The translations under genes were made by a program, and so were the position numbers. 64,000 nt of DNA from assembly GCA_003054695.1 (NCBI GenBank), contig QAZA01000045.1:372001-436000 (forward strand), in the 5' to 3' direction. The notes under the pieces are model-generated. The model did not search any database. It was given only the letters and a program-made list of their open reading frames with translations, and had not been told where the DNA came from. The stretch's first letter is position 1; each line of letters begins with the position of its first letter. Below, in pieces: positions 26,368 through 34,500 of the stretch. The DNA is from Verrucomicrobia bacterium LW23 (lineage in GTDB: Bacteria > Verrucomicrobiota > Verrucomicrobiia > Methylacidiphilales > UBA1321).

Positions 26368-27462
26368 ATGTCCACTTCCGCTACCTCTCTGCTTCTGCAG
26401 CCGGTTCTCATCGGCGAGTTTAACCTGCGCAACCGCCTGGTGATGGCGCCGCTTACCCGTTGCCGCTCGGCGGCCGGGCGCGTGCCGACGCCGCTGATGG
26501 CCGAGTACTACGCCCAGCGCGCCGGCGCGGGCATGATTATCTCCGAGGCAACCAGTGTAACTCCTCAGGGCGTGGGCTATCCCAACACCCCGGGCATCTG
26601 GAGCGAGGAGCAGGTGGAAGGCTGGAAGCAGGTAACCGAGGCGGTGCATGCGCGCGGAGGCACCATTTTGCTGCAGCTGTGGCACGTGGGGCGCATGTCC
26701 GCCCCGCTGTACCTTAACGGCGAGCTGCCCGTGGCGCCCAGCGCCTTGCGTCCGGATGGCAATGTGAGCCTGGTGCGGCCGAAGCAGGAGTTTGTGACGC
26801 CGCGCGCCCTGCGTCTGGATGAAATCCCCGGCGTGGTGGAGGCCTTCCGCAAGGGTGCGGAGAACGCGAAGCGGGCCGGCTTTGACGGCGTGGAGATTCA
26901 CGGCGCCAACGGCTACCTGCTGGATCAGTTTCTGCAGGACAGCACCAACCTGCGCGACGACGAGTACGGCGGGCCGATCGAAAACCGCGCGCGCCTGATG
27001 CTGGAGGTTACCGATGCGGTGATTTCCGTGTGGGGCCCCGGCCGCGTGGGCATGCACCTGGCGCCGCAGGCCGATGTGCACGGCATGGGCGACTCCAACC
27101 TGGCGGCCACGTTTGGCTATGTGGCCAGGGAGCTGGGCAAGCGCGGCATCGCGTTTATCTGCGCGCGCGAGAGCGTGGATAATCCGAAGCGCCTGGGTCC
27201 GCAACTGAAGGCGGCGTTTGGTGGCGCGTACATTGTCAATCAGGGGCTTACAAAAGCCAGCGCCGAGCACGCGATTGCTGAGGGCGAAGCCGAGGCCGCC
27301 GCGTTTGGCGTCCTCTACATCGCCAACCCCGATCTGGAACGCCGCTTTGCCCTGGGCGCTCCCCTCAACACGCCCACGCCGGAGACCTTCTACGAAGGTA
27401 ATGGCGAGGACTATACGGTGGGCTATACGGACCAGCCTGCGCTGGAAACCGCTGCAGCGTAA
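26368..27462 (+). CDS. Alkene reductase, old yellow enzyme family
   Basis: 364 residues, full length for NemA/OYE flavoproteins. The FMN-binding barrel is recognisable from NRLVMAPLTRCRS, the substrate-binding HGANGYLLDQFLQDSTN segment, and the C-terminal GGAYIVNQGLTKASAEHAI phosphate-binding region. These enzymes use NAD(P)H to reduce electrophilic C=C bonds, N-ethylmaleimide, nitrate esters and quinone-like compounds. Divergent transcription from an ArsR-type repressor suggests induction by such electrophiles. No operon partner follows: the next gene is convergent. Confidence 0.94.
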   Translation: MSTSATSLLLQPVLIGEFNLRNRLVMAPLTRCRSAAGRVPTPLMAEYYAQRAGAGMIISEATSVTPQGVGYPNTPGIWSEEQVEGWKQVTEAVHARGGTILLQLWHVGRMSAPLYLNGELPVAPSALRPDGNVSLVRPKQEFVTPRALRLDEIPGVVEAFRKGAENAKRAGFDGVEIHGANGYLLDQFLQDSTNLRDDEYGGPIENRARLMLEVTDAVISVWGPGRVGMHLAPQADVHGMGDSNLAATFGYVARELGKRGIAFICARESVDNPKRLGPQLKAAFGGAYIVNQGLTKASAEHAIAEGEAEAAAFGVLYIANPDLERRFALGAPLNTPTPETFYEGNGEDYTVGYTDQPALETAAA

Positions 27463-27508
27463 CGTGTTGCCCCCCGGGCGGCGGCCGCAGCTTCCTCCCT
27501 CCTCCTCC

Positions 27509-28558
27509 CTACGCGTGCTCCGCCCGCGCCAGGCGCTCGTTAATGGCCAGGCCAAGGCCGTGGGTGGGGAGGGCGGTGGCGATGATGCGGTCAATCGCCG
27601 GATCTTCGTCCAGCTGGCGCAGGGCGGAGAAGAAGCGCGTGGCGGCCTCGGCGAGGTTGCCGGAGGGGGAGAGATCAAGGACTCGGGCGAAGCTGCCAGC
27701 CCGGGCCTGTCCGCCGGGGATTAGCCCCGCAAAGGTCAGCAGCCCAACGCGTTCGGTGCTTTCATGGCTTTCCGGCGCCGTGGTGGCCGTTGTAGCTCCC
27801 ATCTCACACACGCGCAGTGGTTTACGCGGGGCGTAGTGGCTTTTCAGCTGGCCGGGGGCGAGGGGCGAGCTCTCGACGGCTTCGGGGCGGCGCAGGGGGC
27901 CGGTGATGGCCTCAATGGCCTCGCGCGGCAGGCCGCCGGCGCGCAGGAGAAGCGGCTCGCCTTCGTGCCAGCCTATAATGGTGCTTTCCAGCCCCACCTC
28001 GCACGGCCCGGCATCCAGCACCAGGGGCACGGCGCCGCCAAGCTCGGCGGCCACGGCGGCGGCGGTGGTGGGGCTGATGCGCCCGAAACGGTTGGCGCTG
28101 GGCGCGGCAATCGGCCCGCCAAAGCGCGCAATCACCTCGCGCATAACGGGATGCGCCGGGCAGCGCAGCGCGGCGGAAGGCAGCCCGCTTGTGGCCAGAT
28201 GCGGCACCGCGTCCCGCTTGGGCAGCACCAGGGTGAGCGGGCCGGGCCAGAAGGCGGCCGCCAGCCGGCGCGCATCGGCCGGCCAGTCGAGCGTCAGCGC
28301 TTCGGCCTCCGTAAGCCCCGTGACGTGCAGGATAAGCGGATCGAACCGCGGCCGCCCTTTTATCTCGAAGATTTGCGCCAGGGCGCTTTCGCGAAGGCCG
28401 TCGGCGCCCAGCCCGTACACCGTCTCGGTGGGCAGCGCCACGGCTTCCCCGGCGCGCAGCAACTCCACCGCAAGCGCCATGCCCCGGGCATCCGCGGGCT
28501 GGATGTTGGCGGGGCGATCGGGGCGCGAGACGGCGGCGGTTGGCGGCGTGGCTGTCAT
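27509..28558 (-). CDS. L-threonylcarbamoyladenylate synthase, Sua5 type
   Basis: 349 residues from the ATG at 28558; the frame is open 55 codons further but that part lacks family similarity. The YrdC domain (about 20-215) has AVALPTETVYGLGADGL and the SANRFGRISPTTA loop. A C-terminal Sua5 domain (about 250-349) makes it the two-domain Sua5 type rather than short TsaC. It condenses threonine, bicarbonate and ATP to threonylcarbamoyl-AMP for t6A37 modification of ANN-decoding tRNAs. It is divergent from the ion channel gene. Confidence 0.93.
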   Translation of the reverse strand: MTATPPTAAVSRPDRPANIQPADARGMALAVELLRAGEAVALPTETVYGLGADGLRESALAQIFEIKGRPRFDPLILHVTGLTEAEALTLDWPADARRLAAAFWPGPLTLVLPKRDAVPHLATSGLPSAALRCPAHPVMREVIARFGGPIAAPSANRFGRISPTTAAAVAAELGGAVPLVLDAGPCEVGLESTIIGWHEGEPLLLRAGGLPREAIEAITGPLRRPEAVESSPLAPGQLKSHYAPRKPLRVCEMGATTATTAPESHESTERVGLLTFAGLIPGGQARAGSFARVLDLSPSGNLAEAATRFFSALRQLDEDPAIDRIIATALPTHGLGLAINERLARAEHA

Positions 28559-28837
28559 GGAGGCGTTGGGGGGTGCGGGATGCAGGGGCAAGGTTGAAGT
28601 CGGGGAAAAAGCGCACGCAGCATAGCCGGGGCATGCGGAGAGCGCGAGCGAAACACGCGGCACAGGGGCAGGCGGGGCGGAGCCTCTGCGCCGGTGCGCC
28701 TTTATCTGTACCAGAAGTTTCACGGGCTAAAGATTATTCAATTGCGTACAGCCTAAAGTATGGCAACAAAGGAGGGCAGCTACCCGCGGGCCGACCATCG
28801 ACTGTGCGCCCGCGCCCGCCCTTTGTATACCGCCGCC

Positions 28838-30388
28838 ATGCACTTCCCCGCTCTTGCCTTTCTTCCTTCCCTCGCCGCCCGGCCGTATGCCGGGTTGCGG
28901 TGCGCGGCCGTGGTGCCGGCATGGCTGTGGCTGCTGGGGCTGCACGTGGCGTTGATGGCGTGCGTGGCGGTGACCGCAAAGGCGGAGATTCCATGCCTGC
29001 GCGCCCTGGCCGGCCCCGCGGCTGCCGGTTTGGCGCCGTTTACGGATGGCGCGCCCGTTCCGTCGCACTCTCCCGCCGCCACCAACAGTACTCCGGCGGT
29101 GCGGGCTATCGTCACCAACCTGGGCGGGCCATCGTCCGTACCGGCCGCCACTAACGCGCCCGCGGTCCAGAGCTCGCCGGGCCTGCTCTCCAGCCCTGCC
29201 GCGCCGGGCATTACGGCGCCGGCGCCGCGCAGCACCCGGCCGGTGTACCCGCCCGCGGACGACATGCAGAACGGCGGCGGGCTCCTCGGCACCACGTCCG
29301 ACTCCAGCACCGCGGACGCCGGCGCGGGCCCCGACGGCCATCACACGGGCAAAGGTTCCAGCATCCGGCTGCTCGATTCCTCGCCGCTCTCCAGCAAGGA
29401 CGCCGCGCCGGGCATTGCCGACGCCTCCGACCACGAGACCGGCCACGAGAAGCCGGTCGTCGTCAGCATAAGCCTGCGCGTGCTGAATTTTGAGCGCGTG
29501 GATACCAAAAACGGCACCTTCCGCTTTGCCGGCCAGCTGATTGCGGAGTGGGATCCCAGCAGCGTCCCGCCCAAACTGCGCGGTATCAGCCCCAGCGTGC
29601 AGCCGCCCTCGCGTGGCGCGCGGCTAATCCCGGGGCCGTGGAAGGGCTGGGAGCCATCGTTGATCATGATGAACATCCTCGCGGATGTGAACATGGGGCA
29701 TCCCGTGTACTTTTTGCTGAGTAACGGGCGTGTACGAGCGGAAGTCCGTTTTTCAGCGCCCAGTGTGGCATCGCGAATGGATTTTTGCCATTTCCCCTTC
29801 GACACGCAATTTCTGGTGCTGGAGATGGCGCCGGGCGGCGACAATCTGCTGCCGGTGCGGCTGGAGCCGTTGGAGAAGGAGTTTCGCGTGGACAAGGACG
29901 TGCGGCTTTCCGAGTGGCGCATCCAGGGCGCCAGCGCTTACTCCACCATGAGCAACCGCGTGCACTTTTGCGTGGAGGTGCGCCGCTACTGGGGCCACTA
30001 CGTCGGCAACATCTTCCTGCCCATGTTTATTATTGTGGCGGTAAGCTACGCCACCATGTGGGTGCCGCGCAATAACCTGCCCGGCGCGTGCAGCCTGGTT
30101 GGCATCACCATCGCCAGCCTGTTTTTGCTGAAGCTGACCGTGAGCCAGGAGCTGGCGCGCACCGATGGCCTTACGTTTCTGGACGCCATTGCCATCTTCC
30201 ACGTGGCGGCCGCGGCTACGGCGGCCACGCTTAACGTCGTCATTGCCCGCCTGTGGAGGGAGTTGCCGGATCCCCTGGACGAAGGCCCGGCGCGTATGCC
30301 GCGCATTGCTTTCCCCATCGCCTACTTTGCGGGCTGGGTGCTGATTGCCATTTACTACTTTATGTGGCTGGACCACGTGCACGGGTAG
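28838..30388 (+). CDS. Bacterial pentameric ligand-gated ion channel homologue (Cys-loop superfamily)
   Basis: 516 residues from the ATG at 28838. After a hydrophobic signal-like segment (about 25-48) comes a stretch of some 150 residues rich in Pro, Ala, Ser and Thr. From about 205 a beta-sandwich ligand-binding domain begins (VVVSISLRVLNFERVDTKNG, with a WDPS strand typical of loop D). The signature Pro-loop reads DFCHFPFDTQF near 315, with no flanking cysteine pair, as in prokaryotic members such as GLIC and ELIC. Four membrane helices follow: M1 about 388-409, M2 416-442 (pore-lining), M3 446-473, a short basic/acidic linker, and M4 490-511 ending almost at the C-terminus. The ligand and ion selectivity cannot be read. 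The long disordered N-terminal extension is unusual for this family. Confidence 0.82.
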   Translation: MHFPALAFLPSLAARPYAGLRCAAVVPAWLWLLGLHVALMACVAVTAKAEIPCLRALAGPAAAGLAPFTDGAPVPSHSPAATNSTPAVRAIVTNLGGPSSVPAATNAPAVQSSPGLLSSPAAPGITAPAPRSTRPVYPPADDMQNGGGLLGTTSDSSTADAGAGPDGHHTGKGSSIRLLDSSPLSSKDAAPGIADASDHETGHEKPVVVSISLRVLNFERVDTKNGTFRFAGQLIAEWDPSSVPPKLRGISPSVQPPSRGARLIPGPWKGWEPSLIMMNILADVNMGHPVYFLLSNGRVRAEVRFSAPSVASRMDFCHFPFDTQFLVLEMAPGGDNLLPVRLEPLEKEFRVDKDVRLSEWRIQGASAYSTMSNRVHFCVEVRRYWGHYVGNIFLPMFIIVAVSYATMWVPRNNLPGACSLVGITIASLFLLKLTVSQELARTDGLTFLDAIAIFHVAAAATAATLNVVIARLWRELPDPLDEGPARMPRIAFPIAYFAGWVLIAIYYFMWLDHVHG

Positions 30389-30424
30389 CCGGGTGCGGGC
30401 GCGCGCTGCCTGGGTGCTGGGCCC

Positions 30425-31270
30425 TCAAAAATCCATAATGCTCTTCTTGAGCGTCGCGGGGGCTTTGGTCTCCCCGGTTGTCTCGGCGCCGGTGCCGCCG
30501 GGGCGGTAGCTGATGGCCATGGTGGCTTTGCCGCTGGTTTCCAGCGATCTTTTCAGCCCGCTGTACGCTTTGATGAACCCCTCCAGCGTGCCGCCCACGG
30601 GGTTGCCGCCCAGCTTCGTGATCACGTCCCCCGCCTTGATGCCCAGCCCGGCGGCGCGGCTCTGCTTCTCCACGGAGATGACCCGCACGGCGCCGTCGAT
30701 CTCCCCGAGAAACATCCCTTCGGGGAAGTCGAAGTGCACGTCCATCAGGTCCACCGGGTCCGTCTTGAGGTACACCAGCCGTAAATCTGACGCGCGTAGG
30801 TTGGCAAACGCCAGCTGAAAGCGGCGGTAATCCGCCCATTTGGTCTCCTGCACCATCTTTTTGGTGGCCGCCTGCTGCGGCGTAAGCTTGGGGCCGGAGT
30901 CGGGGCGCATGTTGCGCGTCAACACGGCATCCTTGTTGCCCGTGTGGCGCGCGCGGTTCACCTCCGCGTCGTCGGCCCGCAGCGGCACATAGGCCAGGCG
31001 CAGCTGGTCGCCCGGGCGGATGATATAGCGCTGGGTGACAAGTACGGGAAACTTCACCGTTACGGTGTCGCCCCGCGTCTCAAAGGGGAAACTGAGCGCG
31101 ATGTGCGGCTCCATATCGTACGTTTGCGCCCGCGCCGCCGAGGCCGATGCGCCAAGGATGGCAAGCACCACCCCAAGGACAAGCGCGACGGCGAGGGTCC
31201 GGACGCCGGCTGCCCCGGGATGCGGGCGAGGGAGTGTGGTGAGGCGACGGAGCGGAAAGAGGTGTTGCAT
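30425..31270 (-). CDS. Secreted PDZ-domain protein
   Basis: 281 residues from the ATG at 31270, which precedes a signal peptide (LAVALVLGVVLAILGASASAA, cut near ARAQ). The middle part is mixed alpha/beta without a family I recognise. A PDZ domain lies at about 190-260: GMFLGEIDGAVRVISVEKQS and IKAGDVITKLGGNPV match the carboxylate-binding loop and following helix. No protease domain is attached, so it is not a DegP-type enzyme. It probably acts in the periplasm as a binding or scaffolding protein. It converges with the ion channel gene. Confidence 0.8.
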   Translation of the reverse strand: MQHLFPLRRLTTLPRPHPGAAGVRTLAVALVLGVVLAILGASASAARAQTYDMEPHIALSFPFETRGDTVTVKFPVLVTQRYIIRPGDQLRLAYVPLRADDAEVNRARHTGNKDAVLTRNMRPDSGPKLTPQQAATKKMVQETKWADYRRFQLAFANLRASDLRLVYLKTDPVDLMDVHFDFPEGMFLGEIDGAVRVISVEKQSRAAGLGIKAGDVITKLGGNPVGGTLEGFIKAYSGLKRSLETSGKATMAISYRPGGTGAETTGETKAPATLKKSIMDF

Positions 31271-31436
31271 AAGCAAATGGCGTAAAGGGAAGGGGGGAGG
31301 GTGTCTCGGCGGCGGCTTTGCGTTGCAGTGCGACCTGAGAGAACGCGAGCGGGGCAAGGGAATTGTCCCACATCAGGGCGAGCTTTCCAGCAAATCTTTG
31401 CGCACCGGCGGGGGGGTGTTTGGGGGAGTGCGCGTT

Positions 31437-31471
31437 ATTCACGTGAATTAGTGTAAAATGTCGCTTTACAC
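31437..31471. promoter_or_regulatory. Two adjacent dyads upstream of the giant Pro/Ala-rich gene
   Basis: ATTCACGTGAAT at 31437-31448 is a 12-base palindrome, and GTGTAAA (31451-31457) is mirrored by TTTACAC (31465-31471) with a 7-base spacer. They lie 55-90 bases before the start at 31526 in a locally AT-rich stretch, where a promoter is expected. The binding proteins are unknown. Confidence 0.4.
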
Positions 31472-31525
31472 CCTCTGGGTTTTTACGCTACAGATTGTGG
31501 AAAGTTATCTTTCTAACATAAGATC

Positions 31526-34500
31526 ATGTTGTTCAGCAGGTTTTTGTTATTCAAATGCGGAAAAACAATCCCCCATTCCAGGGGATCGGCCTTCCGTTGC
31601 CTGCTCGTCGGTATCCTCGCCGCCGCCTTTGTCGCCAGCGACGCCGCCGCACGGCTCCCTTCCGCAGAGCCCGCCCCGCCGCCCTCCGGCAACGGCAAGC
31701 CCTCACGGCAGAGCTCACGCCTCGAATCCGACAACGACTGGAACGCCGAGACGGAGCAAAAGCCCTCCCCCCTGCCCAGCCGTGGCGCCCGCCCCGCGCC
31801 CGCGCCCGCCGCGGCGCCAACCGCCCCGGCCTCCGCTGAGGCCGCCAAGAGGCCGGAGACGGAATCCAGGCCCGCCGCAAACACAAGCACTTCTACCAAA
31901 ACCGCTTCCGCAGAGCCTTCGGCAAAGCCCGCCGCCGAGAAGCCGGCCGCTGAGGAGGCACCGAAACTCTCCGCTACCGCCGCCACCCCTCCCGCAAAGC
32001 CCCTCGCCGAGAAGCCGACCGAGAAGCGCACGGCCTCAGCAACTCGCTCGGGCAACGCATCTCGCCGCAACGCCTCGGCTTCCGGCCCGCAAAACCGCAC
32101 AGCCGGCCGCAATAAGGAGGAAGTCCGCCCCGCGGAGATCCCACGCCCAATTGAGAATCCGCGCCCGCTCGACTCCGACACTCGCATCATCCCGCTGAGC
32201 GAGGAGCCGCGCCAGCCGGCGGCGCCACACTTTGCCGCGCTGGGCACCTCCAAAGTCGGCAAGCTGCCGCACAAACACGTGGCTCCGCCGGCCGATCCCT
32301 CGCGCAAGGAGCCTGGCAAAACCACGATTGCCGAGGCGATTCTGCCGACCGGCGCGGGCATGCCCAAAGGCATCGGCGAGACGCAACGCCCCGGCCCTCT
32401 TCCGCCCCTGCGCGGCCACTCGGCGGAAGCGCCCACGGGTTCCCACTCCCGCACCGAGACGGCCACCGCAAGCGCCACGCCCAGCCGCAAGGCCACGGCC
32501 GCCACCCCCGCGCCCGCGCCTACCGTCGACAACTCCGCGCCCATCCCGATGCCGCCGCTGACCGGCAACCCGGCCACGCGCGTGCTGGCGCCCCTGCCCC
32601 TGGTGCCGGTTCCCGAGCCCGCGTACAACGTGGAAATGCCTGAGCTTGTGGATGATGTGCCGCCGCCAACCGACCGGGACCCCACCATGGAGCCTCGGCA
32701 AAAGCACGTGCTGGCCCGCAACCTGCAGGCGCTGCGCACCATGCGCATGGTCGATCCCGCGAAGATGAAGCAGGTCTGCCGCGCCAAAATCGCCTCCGCC
32801 GCCACCCCCGCGTCGCTCAAGCTGCTCTATGCGTCCATGCTCACCCTCACGGGCGATCCCTCCGGCCGCGACTTCCTGCGCGTCTCTCTCACCAACGTCA
32901 ACGGCCCGCAGCTGGCGGATACCATGTGGATGCTGCAGTACCTGGCGCTGGAGAGCGACACGCTGAAAGGCGGCCAGCGCCCCGATCTTGCCTGGGCGGA
33001 AGACCTTCTCATTGCAGCACTTAAGGACAAACGCAACGTCCAGACTTCCCGCATCTTCCCCCAGCCCGCCGGCCCGCGCTCCGCCGGTCCGCCCCTCGTC
33101 GCGCCCATGCCGGCCACCGTACAGGTGCGCGAGCTTGCCGTGATGACCGGCCGCTTTCAGGAGATTCTCTCCGCCGCCCGCTCGCGCCGCCTGCCCGGAG
33201 TGCTTGTGGACTGGGCGAAGGAAAGCCCGCCGCCTTCGGATCTCTCCCCCTTCCTGCTCACCCTGGGCCGCTACGATTATGACACCAAGGCGGAAGCCCT
33301 TGTGCTGGAACGCGTTGCCGCGTACGGCAAAGATTTTGGCGCCGCCGCCGCAGCCGCCGTCAGCATGGAGCTGAAGGACGCCGTGCCGCACCTGATGAAG
33401 CACGCTGCCGACCCGCGTGCGCAGGCGGCGCTGGCACGCCTTGGCGATCTGCGTATCGTCAAGGACCTGAAGCACTTGCTACCCAAACTGCCGCGCGGGC
33501 AGCAGCCCGCCATGGAGATGCTCATCATTCGCCTGAGCACGCACGATCCCCTGCCCGCCATGCTGGACTACGTGGAGGACACAAAAAATCCCGCGCGCGC
33601 CCAGGCGCTGGATTACCTCGACACCGTCAGCGATCCGCGCGCCATCGAACTCGCGAAGTTCCTGATGGAGCACGATCCCCTGCCCGACGCGCGGCTGGCC
33701 GGCATCCGCTGCCTGGTGCGCATTGCCCGCACCGGCAATCGCGACGCGCTGCAAGCGCTGATGGCCGGCCTTTCCGTGCCGTTCGATCGCTTGGCGCAAA
33801 CGCCGACCGAGAAGGCGCTGGCCAACGCCAGCTTCCGTGGAGAGATTCTGGAGAGCCTGCGCGGACTGACGCGGCAGGGCTTTGGGATGGATCAGCAGGC
33901 CTGGTACGCGTGGTTCCGCGAAGGCGATGCCGCGATTGCCGCGGGCACGTCAACGGCTACGGAGATTGCCCAGAGCAGCACGCCTGGAACGCCCGGCCAG
34001 TTTGGCCCGCCCGCGCCTGGCGCCGGTCACCCGGAGTCCGACCCGCTGCCGCAGGGTGAAACGCTGCCTATGGCCGGCGATGAAGCCGTGGCCACTTACG
34101 TGGCGCCCGATGGCACGCCTGGCGACGACGAGAATTTGCCCACCCACGACGCACCCGGTCCCGTGGAGCCGCCGACTCCGGCCAGCCTGGTGCCCACGCG
34201 CAAGGATCGCTTTGCGCCCGCCTGGCCCCTGGCCTTCAGCCCCTCCGGCGGCGAAGGCGGCGTGGATGCGTTTGGCCTTAACGAGAGCGGCACCGGCCCC
34301 GGCGGCAGCGGCAACGCGCCCCACGCGGGCGCCGGCCGCGACATGCCCGCCTGGACCATGCGCCTGAGCGTTGACGGCAAGGATGGCGAGAGCGGAACCG
34401 GTAAGGTTCAGGGCCCGCCCGTGCCGGAGGAGCTTACCCGGCCGACCACGTTTATGGTAGCCAGCGCGCAGGACATGGTGTCCGGCCCGCCCACGCCCGG

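Noticed and set aside
31437-31448. ATTCACGTGAAT as a fifth parS site
   Set aside because: It shares only the inner TTCACGTGAA; the outer bases differ symmetrically from TGTTNCACGTGNAACA in four positions, and it lies 5 kb from the cluster.
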